A stretch of DNA of 64,000 nt from Candidatus Flexifilum affinis (GTDB taxonomy: Bacteria; Chloroflexota; Anaerolineae; Aggregatilineales; Phototrophicaceae), in assembly GCA_016713325.1 (NCBI GenBank), contig JADJPJ010000004.1, forward strand, positions 62,001 to 126,000. Reading direction: 5' to 3'. A program made the position numbers and the translations under genes. This document shows, one piece after another, positions 51,348-60,126 of this stretch. The notes under the pieces are model-generated. The model was not told where the DNA came from. It ran no database searches and saw only the letters and a program-made list of their open reading frames with translations. Every line of letters starts with the position of its first letter. Positions within the stretch are counted from its first letter, which is position 1.

Positions 51348-53928
51348 ATGCACATTTCGCTCAATGGGGATGACTGGCAGTTCAAGGACTTCATCGGCGA
51401 GGACTGGCGCTGGCGAGACTCGCACAAACCGGTGACGCGCGACCTCCGCTTCTGGCGGCGGGGCAGTGTGCCGGGCAGCGTGACGCACGACCTGTGGACA
51501 GCCGGCGAGGTCCCGGATCCCTATTTCGAACGGAACAGCCTGCTCCTGGAATGGGTTCCAGCGCGCACCTGGCTGTACAAAAAGACGTTCCGCGTCGACG
51601 AGGCGCTGCGCGGCCGGCAGATCCGCCTGCACTTCGACGGGGTGGACTACCAGGCGGAGTTTTTTCTGAACGGCGAGCCGCTGGGGACGCACACCGGCAT
51701 GTACACCCCCGCCGTCTTCGACGTGAGCGACCGGCTGAACTACGACGGAGACAACCTGATCGCCGTGGTCATCGAGCCGGCTCCACACGAAGAGCCGCAG
51801 GTGGGGCGGACCAGCCGCGTTCGCACCCACAAGAGCCGCATGACCTACTGGTGGGATTTCTGCCCGCGCATGGTCCACCTGGGCATCTGGCAGGATGTTT
51901 CTCTACGGGTGACCGGCAATGTGCGTATCGACGACGTGTTCGCCCGCCCGCAGCTCTCGCCGGACCTGCACCGCGCCGAGGTCGCCGTCTCCGTCGAGTT
52001 GACTGCCCTCCAGCCGGCAGATGTGCAGGTTCGGACGACCATTCGCCAGAGTGGCAGCGTCGTGGCCACCGCCGTGCGCGCGGCTGCGTTGCCCACCGGG
52101 ACGACGCGCTGGGAGCACACGCTTACGGTCGAGTCGCCGTGCCTGTGGTGGCCGAACGGTCACGGGGATCAGCCGCTGTATGAGGCCGAGGTTGTGGTAG
52201 AGGACCCTCATCCCCCGACCGCAAGTGCGGGAGAAGGGGAGAGCGATCGCCGTATGGTGACGTTCGGCATCCGCCGCATCGAGTGGGAGGCCAACGAAGG
52301 CGCCGGCGCAAGCGCGCTGCCCTACACGCTGGTGGTCAACGGGCGGAAGGTATACATCAAGGGCTGGAACTGGGTGCCGATCGACGTGATGTACGGCGTG
52401 CCCCGGCCGGACAAGCTGGCGCACCTCTTTCGGCTGGCGAAGAACGCGCACGTCAACCTGCTGCGGGTGTGGGGCGGGGGGCTGATCGAGACGGAGGCGT
52501 TTTACGCACTGGCCGACCGATACGGCATTCTGATCTGGCAGGAATTCATCCAGTCCAGCTCCGGCATCGACAACACGCCGCCCGAGTCGCCAGCCTACAT
52601 CGACATGATGGTGCGCGAGGCGGCGCAGATTATCCCCCGGCTGCGCAACCATGCCTCGCTGGCGCTGTGGTGCGGCGGCAACGAACTGACCGGCGGGGAG
52701 GAGACTCTGCCGCTGGACGACACACATCCCGTCCTGGCCGCTCTGAAGGCCGTCGTCGCCCGCCTCGATCCCGACCGGCGCTGGCTGCCGACCTCGCCGA
52801 CCGGCCCGGTCTTCGGCAACACGCTGGAGAACATCGACGCTGACCCGGCTTCGCTGCACGACGTCCATGGCCCCTGGGAGTTCCAGGGGGTGACCGGCCA
52901 GTATGCGCTGTATAACCGGAGCACGTCGCTGCTGCACAGCGAGTTCGGCGTCGAGGATCACCAATCGCAAGGCGCTGGATGCCGTCATCGACCCGGCGCA
53001 GCAGCGCCCGGTACGGTTGGATAACCCGCACTGGCAGCATCTCGGCGCGTGGTGGGTCAAGCGGCCCATGTGGGACCACACGTTTGGCGTGCTGGAAGAG
53101 GTCGAAATGCTGATCCGCGCCACCCAGTTCATGCAGGCGGAGGGGCTGCGCTACGCCCTGGAGGCCGACCGGCGGCGCAAGTTCCGCAGCAGCGGCACGC
53201 TCCCCTGGCAGTTCAACGAGCCGTACCCGATGGCCGCCTGCACCTCCGCCGTCGACTACTTCGGCCAGCCCAAGCCGTCGTACTATGCGGTGGCCCGCAC
53301 CTATGCGCCGCTGACGGTGACGGCCAAGGTTCCGACCGGCGCATGGCTGGGACAGCCGGCCTTCCACGCCGAAATCTGGGCCAACCATTCCGGGGCCGAG
53401 CCGATCCCGGACGCGCGACTGATCGCGCGGCTCGTCCGGTTGGACGGCCAGGTCCACGCGCAGTGGGAGGTGACTATTTCCGCCGCCGCGCCGATCCCGG
53501 CGGATGGGGCGATCGCCCTGATGGTGGTCGAGTGCCCGCTGGACGATCTGGCAGCGGTATACTTCCTCGACCTGCGCCTGACCGATTCATCCGGGCGTGA
53601 TCTCGCGGCGAATCGCTATATGTTCACCCACGCCGCCAACTTCGCCCCACTCCTGGACGTGCCGGGGACCTCCCTCCGTGTCCATGCCGAGCGATCCGCT
53701 TCCGACTGGCGGGTGACGATCCAGAATGCCGGCGCAAATGCCGCCCCTGGCGTCTGGCTGGAGGATGCGCGCGACGTCGGCAGTCCCGGTTCTGCCGAGT
53801 TCAGCGACAACGACTTCTGCCTGCTGCCCGGCGAGTCGCGGACAGTGGCCGTCGCCTGGGTCGACGTGCCGGAAGCCGCTCGAACGCTGATGGTTGGCGG
53901 CTGGAACACCGTGAGGCAGAGTCTCTAA
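51348..53928 (+). CDS. Beta-mannosidase-like glycoside hydrolase family 2 (one frame break)
   Basis: About 860 residues. The N-terminal sugar-binding domain has SVPGSVTHDLWTAGEVPDPYFERNSLLLEWVPARTWLYKKTF, typical of beta-mannosidases. GLWWPNGHG-like CLWWPNGHGDQPLY, then the barrel with GWNWVPIDVMYG and VWGGGLIE follow. Glu446 in WCGGNELTGG is the acid/base, and Glu532 in LLHSEFGVE the nucleophile. The frame breaks at 52955-52956: removing one G gives GVEITNRKALDAVID. Residues about 286-300 are encoded by an inserted repeat (separate entry). It removes beta-linked mannose from oligosaccharides, probably in the cytoplasm. The alternative start GTG 51342 cannot be excluded. Confidence 0.87.
52205..52243 (+). 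repeat. CACCCCC-type intergenic repeat lying inside the GH2 coding sequence
   Basis: CCTCATCCCCCGACC followed by CCGCA-AG-TGCGG and GGAGAAGGGGAGAG matches the genus of hairpin repeat found between genes at 8301-8338, 37431-37470 and 49298-49340. Here it is read in frame as DPHPPTASAGEGES between two strands of a beta domain. Confidence 0.65.
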
Positions 53929-54084
53929 GCGAACACGCGCAGATCGGTGATAACCGTTAGCGCCCATGCATGACGTTTATCGGCCTGTTAATTCGACTCT
54001 CTGCGCTAAAATGCAGATAAGTTCACACATTGCGCAATTTATCCGCGGGCATCTGAGAACGCAGGGGCAAGTGAGGGTCGCATC

Positions 54085-54468
54085 ATGCATGAGCTTCCGG
54101 TCACGCAAAGTGTGCTGGAAATCGCGCTGCGTTACGGTCATGCGCAGGGGGCGCGGCGAATCACCGATCTGTACCTCGTGGTGGGCGATCTTTCGTCGAT
54201 CATCGACGATTCCGTGCAGTTTTACTGGGACATCATCAGCCGCGACACCATTGCCGAGGGCGCGCAGCTGCACTTCGACCGCATCCCTACGCGGATGCTC
54301 TGCCTGAACTGCAATCAATCGTACCTGCCGGATCGCGGGACGCTGGCCTGCCCGAACTGTCAGAGCACAGACGTGCAGGTGTCGGCTGGAGACGAATTTC
54401 GCCTCGACTCTATTGAGATTGAGGTCGAACCGGCGGCACATGCTGCTGAACCCGTGACCGCGGATTGA
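54085..54468 (+). CDS. hypA: Hydrogenase/urease nickel incorporation protein HypA
   Basis: 127 residues. The start MHELPVTQSVLEIAL contains the nickel-binding Met-His-Glu. The zinc site is Cys73, Cys76, Cys89 and Cys92 in LCLNC and ACPNC. It delivers nickel to the hydrogenase large subunit together with HypB. It is about 10 residues longer than usual because of an Ala/Glu-rich tail. The 156-base region upstream, after the GH2 gene, should hold the operon promoter. TAAAAT at 54007-54012 is a possible -10, with no good -35. The hypC gene follows after 17 bases. Confidence 0.95.
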   Translation: MHELPVTQSVLEIALRYGHAQGARRITDLYLVVGDLSSIIDDSVQFYWDIISRDTIAEGAQLHFDRIPTRMLCLNCNQSYLPDRGTLACPNCQSTDVQVSAGDEFRLDSIEIEVEPAAHAAEPVTAD

Positions 54469-54485
54469 GTTGAAAGGACGCTCCC

Positions 54486-54782
54486 ATGTGCCTGGCTATC
54501 CCAGGGAAGATCACCCAGATCTATGAAGTCTCCGGCCTGCTCATGGGCAAGGTCGATTTTGGCGGTGTCGTCAGAGAAGCCTGCCTGGCCTATCTCGAAG
54601 CGCCGCAGGTGGGCGATTACACGATGATTCACGTCGGCTTCGCCATCAGCAAAGTGGACGAAGAAGAAGCGCAGCGCACGCTGGAACTGCTGCGCGAACT
54701 GGGTGAGCTGGACGCCGAACTGGGCCTGGAAGAGGACCCGGAGACGGCTGTCTCAGACGTGCACCGCGCGGAAGAGAAATGA
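54486..54782 (+). CDS. hypC: Hydrogenase assembly chaperone HypC/HybG
   Basis: 98 residues. The signature MCLAIPGKI supplies Cys2, which with HypD carries the Fe(CN)2CO group to the large subunit. DFGGVVREACLAYLEAPQVGDYTMIHVGFAISKVDEEEAQRTLELL is the usual OB-like fold and C-terminal helix. It has an acidic extension of about 15-20 residues beyond the typical length. AAAGGACGCTCCC precedes the ATG. hypB follows after 10 bases. Confidence 0.95.
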   Translation: MCLAIPGKITQIYEVSGLLMGKVDFGGVVREACLAYLEAPQVGDYTMIHVGFAISKVDEEEAQRTLELLRELGELDAELGLEEDPETAVSDVHRAEEK

Positions 54783-54792
54783 GGGTATTTCC

Positions 54793-55470
54793 ATGACGAT
54801 GAAGACCATCCGGGTCCCTGTGGTTGAGGAAATCCTGTCGGCCAACGATCAACTGGCCGCGCAGAACCGCCGCGTGCTCGATCAAGCGGGCATCTTCGGC
54901 ATCAACATCATGGCTTCGCCCGGCGCGGGCAAGACCAGCACTATCGTCGCCACGCAGGAACGGCTCAAGGATAGGCTGCGCCTGGGCATGATCAACGGCG
55001 ATCTGGCCACGTCGATCGACGCCGACCGCGCCGCCGCCGCCGGCATGCAGGCGGTGCAGATCAACACCGGCGGCAATTGCCATCTGGACGCGGTCATGCT
55101 GTCGTCGGCGCTCAAGGCCATGGACCTGTCGTCCATCGACCTGCTGATCGTGGAGAACGTCGGCAACCTGATCTGCCCATCCAGCTTCCAGTTGGGAACG
55201 CACCTGAGCATCCTGGTGGCCAGCGTGGCCGAGGGAGACGATAAGCCGTACAAGTACCCGCCGATGTACCGGGGCGTGGACGCCGTGCTGATCAACAAAA
55301 TCGACCTGCTGCCTTACGTGCGCTTCAGCATGGACACCTTCGTCAAGGGGGTGGAGATGCTGAACCCCGGCGTGACCACCTTCCCAATCTCTTGTACCAC
55401 CGGCGAGGGACTGGCCGCCTGGACCGAATGGCTCTACGAGCAGGTCGCGGCCAGGGAGCCCCGGTCATAG
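54793..55470 (+). CDS. hypB: Hydrogenase nickel incorporation GTPase HypB
   Basis: 225 residues from ATG 54793. P-loop ASPGAGKTS at about 41-49, GDLATSIDADR, the metal-site GGNCHLDA, VENVGNLICPSSF, and the guanine-specificity NKIDLLPYV are all present. It hydrolyses GTP to drive nickel insertion. The N-terminal nickel-storing histidine-rich stretch of some HypB proteins is absent. The open frame further upstream overlaps hypC and is not used. hypF follows after 22 bases. Confidence 0.95.
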   Translation: MTMKTIRVPVVEEILSANDQLAAQNRRVLDQAGIFGINIMASPGAGKTSTIVATQERLKDRLRLGMINGDLATSIDADRAAAAGMQAVQINTGGNCHLDAVMLSSALKAMDLSSIDLLIVENVGNLICPSSFQLGTHLSILVASVAEGDDKPYKYPPMYRGVDAVLINKIDLLPYVRFSMDTFVKGVEMLNPGVTTFPISCTTGEGLAAWTEWLYEQVAAREPRS

Positions 55471-55492
55471 CGACCGGGAGCGCGGATCTGTG

Positions 55493-57802
55493 ATGGACAG
55501 GGCGCTGGAAATCCATATCGAGGGCGTCGTGCAGGGGGTCGGGTTTCGGCCCTTCGTCTACAATCTCGCCCGCCAGCATGGCGTCCTTGGCTGGGTGCGC
55601 AATACGTCTGCCGGGGTCGATATCCATGCCGAGGGCCTTCCGGATTCGCTCAAAGCCTTCGTCGCCGCACTGACCGAGCAGGCGCCACCCCTGGCGCGGG
55701 TCCATCACCTGAGCGTGCGCGCCCGGCAAGTTCGAACGGCACACCAGCTTCTCGATTAGCGAGAGCGCACCGGTCACCGATGGCTTCCAGCCGATTTCGC
55801 CCGATATCGCAATCTGTCCGGACTGCCTGCGCGAACTGCGCGACCCGGACGATCGTCGCTACCGCTACCCGTTCATCAACTGCACGCAATGCGGGCCGCG
55901 CTTCACGCTGATCCGCGATATCCCCTACGACCGGCCGTTCACGACCATGGCCGCCTTCCCCCTGTGCGACGACTGCGCCTCCGAGTACCACAGCCCGGCC
56001 GACCGCCGTTTTCACGCTCAGCCGGTGGCCTGCTCGGCGTGCGGGCCGCAGATATGGCTGGAAACCGACGGCAAAGTCGATCGGGGCGATGATGGACTGC
56101 ACGCGGCCGCCCGCCTGCTGCGCGAAGGGAAGATCGTCGCCATCAAGGGGCTTGGCGGCTTCCATCTGGCCTGCGACGCGACCAGCCCGGCCGTGGCCGA
56201 ACTGCGCCGCCGCAAGGGCCGCGCCGCCAAGCCGTTCGCGCTGATGATGGCCGATCTGGCGACCGTCCGACGACACTGTGAGGTGTCTGACGACGAGGCG
56301 CGCCTGCTGACCTCGACCGCCGCGCCGATCGTGCTGCTGCGCCGCCGAAGCGACCCGGAGGGGCAGGCGATCGCCCCCGACGTCGCGCCGGGGCAGGCGA
56401 CCCTGGGCGTGATGCTGCCCTATACGCCGCTGCACGTGTTGCTGCTCGACGAAGGGCTGCCGCCGCTCGTCATGACCAGCGCCAACCACAGCGACGAGCC
56501 GATCGTCACCGACAACGAAGCAGCGCGCGAGTCGCCGGGCCGATCTCGGCCGACGCCTTCCTGATGCACGACCGCGACATTCACATGCGTACCGACGACC
56601 GGTGATGCGCGTCTTCGAAGGCGCGGACCTGCCCGTGCGCCGGTCGCGCGGCTATGCTCCGTATCCGGTGCAGCTGCCGTTCGACGTGCCCTCGCTGCTG
56701 GCCGTCGGCGGCGAACTGAAGAACACCTTCTGCGTGATTCGCGACGCCTATGCCTTCATGAGCCACCACATCGGCGACATGGAAAGCTACGAGACGCTGC
56801 AATCGTTTGTGGGGGGCGTGTCGCACTTCGAGCGGCTGTTTCGCATCCGGCCGCAAGCCATCGCCTACGACCTGCACCCTGACTACCGCGCAGCACGCTA
56901 TGCGTTCGCCCGCGCCGAAAAAGAAGGCCTCCCGGCGGTAGGTGTGCAGCACCATCACGCTCACATCGCGGCCTGCATGGCTGAACATGGCCTGACCGGC
57001 GAACGCCCGGTCATCGGCGTCTGCTTCGACGGCACCGGCTACGGGACGGACGGCACTATCTGGGGTGGCGAATTTCTGATCGCCGACTATGCCGGTTTTG
57101 AACGGGCGGCCTGCCTGAAGCCGGTGCCGCTGCCCGGCGGCGATGCTGCCACGCGCAAGCCGGCGCGTTTCGCGCTGAGTATGCTGCTGGCCTCAGGCTG
57201 CGCCCTGGATAGCGATCTGCTGCCGATCGCGGCGCTGACCGAAGCCGAGCGGACCGCGATCCTGCGCCAGATGGAGCGCGGGCTGAATGCGCCGCTCACA
57301 TCGAGCATGGGCCGGCTGTTCGACGCGGTGGCCTCGCTGATCGGCGTCTGCCAGGCGGGCACCTACGAAGGGCAGGCCGCGATCGAGCTGGAAGCGGCTG
57401 TCGACGCGCGTGGCGCCGATGCCGCGGCCTATGCGTTCACGTACGAGGACGGGCTCGTCGACGCCTCGCCCGTTATTCGAGCTGTGGTCGCCGATTGGCG
57501 CGCCGGTGTCCCCGCCGGCGTCATCGCCGCGCGCTTCCACCAGGGTGTCGCCGAGATGATCCGCGATGTCTGCATCACGTTATCGACTCGTGCCGGCCTG
57601 CGCGAAGTGGCCCTGAGCGGCGGCGTCTTCCAGAATGTAACGCTGCTGGAAAAAGACCGTGCCGCTGCTGCGCGCGGCGGGATTGACCGTCTACACCCAC
57701 AGGCTGGTGCCGCCCAACGACGGCGGTCTGGCGCTCGGCCAGGCGATGATCGCTGCGGTCCAACTGGGCCGCCTGGATGGCGAGTCTGGTGCGCCGGGCT
57801 AA
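55493..57802 (+). CDS. hypF: Carbamoyltransferase HypF (four frame breaks)
   Basis: About 770 residues once the breaks are bridged. Acylphosphatase domain ([17 protein letters not shown]), two zinc-finger-like regions (CPDCLREL...CTQCGPRF and CDDCASEY...CSACGP), a YrdC domain ([36 protein letters not shown]) and a Kae1-like domain ([46 protein letters not shown]). It makes carbamoyl-AMP and transfers carbamoyl to HypE. Breaks: extra C near 55727, missing G near 56537, missing base near 56601, extra A near 57651. All four domains keep their motifs, so sequencing error is more likely than decay. Confidence 0.88.
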
Positions 57803-57818
57803 AGAAGAGAGGATCTTC

Positions 57819-58937
57819 ATGAAGTATCTGGATGAATACCGTGACGGCGAGCTGACGAAGCGCCTGATCGATCAGATCGTGGCGACCGTGACGCGCCCCT
57901 GGCACATCATGGAGGTCTGCGGCGGACAGACGCATTCCCATCCTCACGAGCGGCCTGGATCAACTGCTGCCGCCGGAGATCGAGCTGATTCATGGGCCGG
58001 GCTGCCCGGTCTGCGTCACCCCGCTGGAGCTGATCGACAAGGCAGTGGCGATCGCCGCCATGCCGAATGTCATCTTCACCTCCTACGGCGATATGCTGCG
58101 CGTCCCCGGTTCGCAGAAGGACCTCTTCAGTGTCAAGGCCGGCGGCGGCGATGTGCGCATGGTCTACTCGCCGCTCGATGCCCTCAAGATGGCGCAGAAC
58201 AACCCGGACAAAGAGGTGGTGTTCTTCGCGGTTGGTTTCGAGACGACTGCACCGGCCAATGCCATGTCGGTCTATCAGGCGAAGGCGCTGGGGATCAACA
58301 ACTACTCGGTGCTGGTCTCGCACGTCACCGTCCCTCCGGCCATCTCTGCGCTGCTGGAAAGCGAAGATGTGCGCGTCGACGGCTTCCTGGCGCCCGGCCA
58401 CGTCAACGCCGTTATGGGTTACTGGAATACGAACTGCTGGTGGCCAAATACCACGTGCCGATGGTCGTCACCGGCTTCGAACCGGTCGATCTGGCCAGGG
58501 GCATCCTGCTCACCGTGCAGCAGTTGGAAGCCGGACGCGCAGCGGTGGAAAACGCCTACTCACGGGCCGTCACCCGCGAGGGCAACACCGCCGGCCAGAA
58601 GATCATCAACGATGTCTTCGAACTGTGCGACCGCAAATGGCGCGGCATCGGCATCATCCCGATGAGTGGCTACCGGCTGCGCGACGCCTACACAGCTTAC
58701 GACGCCGAGCGCCGCTTCCCGTCAGTGCAGTCGATCACCACACAGGAGTCGCCGGTGTGCATCAGTGGGCAGATCCTGCAAGGCCTGAAGAAGCCCAACG
58801 AATGTCCCGCCTTCGGCACGACGTGCACCCCGCAGACGCCGCTGGGCGCGACCATGGTCTCGTCGGAAGGGGCCTGCGCCGCCTATCACCGCTATGGACG
58901 TTTTGAGGCCTCGCTGGCCGAGGAGCCTCTCTCGTGA
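57819..58937 (+). CDS. hypD: Hydrogenase formation protein HypD (two compensating frame breaks)
   Basis: About 372 residues, the normal length. MEVCGGQTH near the N-terminus, [11 protein letters not shown], and the C-terminal Fe-S region [25 protein letters not shown] with [13 protein letters not shown] are conserved. An extra C near 57939 and a missing base near 58425 shift the frame out and back. Between them the protein reads [21 protein letters not shown]... to GHVNAVMGY. HypD with HypC assembles Fe(CN)2CO. GAAGAGAGG precedes ATG 57819. The stop overlaps the GTG of hypE (GTGA). Confidence 0.9.
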   Translation: MKYLDEYRDGELTKRLIDQIVATVTRPWHIMEVCGGQTHSHPHERPGSTAAAGDRADSWAGLPGLRHPAGADRQGSGDRRHAECHLHLLRRYAARPRFAEGPLQCQGRRRRCAHGLLAARCPQDGAEQPGQRGGVLRGWFRDDCTGQCHVGLSGEGAGDQQLLGAGLARHRPSGHLCAAGKRRCARRRLPGARPRQRRYGLLEYELLVAKYHVPMVVTGFEPVDLARGILLTVQQLEAGRAAVENAYSRAVTREGNTAGQKIINDVFELCDRKWRGIGIIPMSGYRLRDAYTAYDAERRFPSVQSITTQESPVCISGQILQGLKKPNECPAFGTTCTPQTPLGATMVSSEGACAAYHRYGRFEASLAEEPLS

Positions 58938-60015
58938 CCGACGACGTCCGCGAACCTCTGAATCTGGCGGGCTGGACCTGCCCGGCGCCTCTGCGCAATT
59001 ACCCGACCGTGGTCATGGGCCACGGCAGCGGCGGCAAGATGATGGCCGATTTGATCACTCATCTCTTCGCGCCCCTGCTTCAAAACGACCTGCTTGCCCA
59101 GTTTGGCGACTCGACCATCTTTGAGGTCGGGGAAAACGGCGGTGCGTCGCGGTTGGCGATCAGCACCGACTCCTACGTGATCAGCCCGCTCTTCTTCCCC
59201 GGCGGCAACATCGGCGATCTGGCCATCAACGGCACGGTCAACGACGTGGCTATGAGCGGGGCGACGCCGCTCTTTCTCAGCGCCGGCTTCATCCTCGAAG
59301 AGGGGCTGCCGCTGGACGATCTGGGGCGCATTGTCACGACCTTCGGCGCGGCGGCCGACGCGGCCGGCGTCAAGGTGATCGCCGCCGACACCAAGGTGGT
59401 CAATCGCGGCCACGGCGACGGCCTGTTCATCAACACCACCGGCATCGGCGTGATTCCGCCGGGGTGCACATCGCCGCGAACCGGGCGCGCCCCGGCGACG
59501 CCGTGCTGATCAGCGGCCCGCTCGGCGACCACGGCGTGACGATTCTGTCGGTGCGCGAGGGACTGGGCTTCGAGTCGGAGATCCAGAGCGACACCGCGCC
59601 GCTCAACGGGCTGGTGACCGACATGCTGGCGGTGACCAAAGACATTCACGTGCTGCGCGACGCGACTCGCGGCGGGCTCTCGGCCGTGCTCAACGAACTG
59701 GCGACCGCGTCCGCCGTCGGCATCGAGTTCGAGGAGAACCGCGTGCCGGTCAACCCAGCCGTGCGGGCGGCCTGCGAAATGCTCGGCCTGGACCCCTTCT
59801 ATGTGGCCAACGAGGGCAAATTGGTCGCTATCCTCCCCGCAGAACATGCCGACGCCGTTCTGGAGGCGATGCAGGCGCATCCGCTGGGACGGGAAGCGCG
59901 GCGCATCGGCACGGTGGTCGAGTCGCACCCCGGCATCGTGCTGGCGCGAACCGGCATCGGCGCGCGTCGGGTGGTCGAGTTGCCGGCGTGGGAGCTGCTG
60001 CCGCGCATCTGTTGA
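58934..60015 (+). CDS. hypE: Carbamoyl dehydratase HypE (one frame break)
   Basis: About 360 residues, PurM-like fold. [34 protein letters not shown] and, after the break, [17 protein letters not shown] are typical. The C-terminus is PRIC, whose terminal Cys carries the carbamoyl group that becomes thiocyanate and then cyanide. The frame breaks near 59458, where CCGGGGTGC needs one more G to give [16 protein letters not shown]. Last gene of the hyp operon, followed by a strong terminator. Confidence 0.92.
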
Positions 60016-60073
60016 GGACGTGGCGGATACTAACCTTCTGATGGGCGGTCCCAGGTGTCCGCCTGAGTGCAAT

Positions 60074-60116
60074 AAACAGCAGCGCCGCCTCCATCTGGAG
60101 GCGGCGCTGCTGTTTT
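60074..60116. terminator. Bidirectional terminator between hypE and the Calx-beta gene
   Basis: A perfect 19-bp stem: the arm AAACAGCAGCGCCGCCTCC at 60074-60092 and its complement at 60097-60115, loop ATCT. T-rich on the 3' side and A-rich on the 5' side. It can end both the plus-strand hyp operon and the convergent minus-strand gene. Confidence 0.93.
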
Positions 60117-60126
60117 CGAGCGGCGA

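Noticed and set aside
55493..57802. hypF as a pseudogene or as two or three separate genes
   Set aside because: All domains from acylphosphatase to Kae1-like are present in order with motifs intact, each break is a single base, and neighbouring genes show the same error type. Accurate reads would be needed to call decay.
57930..58430. Programmed ribosomal frameshifting in hypD
   Set aside because: The two shifts go in opposite directions and compensate each other, and neither site shows a classical slippery heptamer with a downstream structure. HypD homologues need no frameshift.
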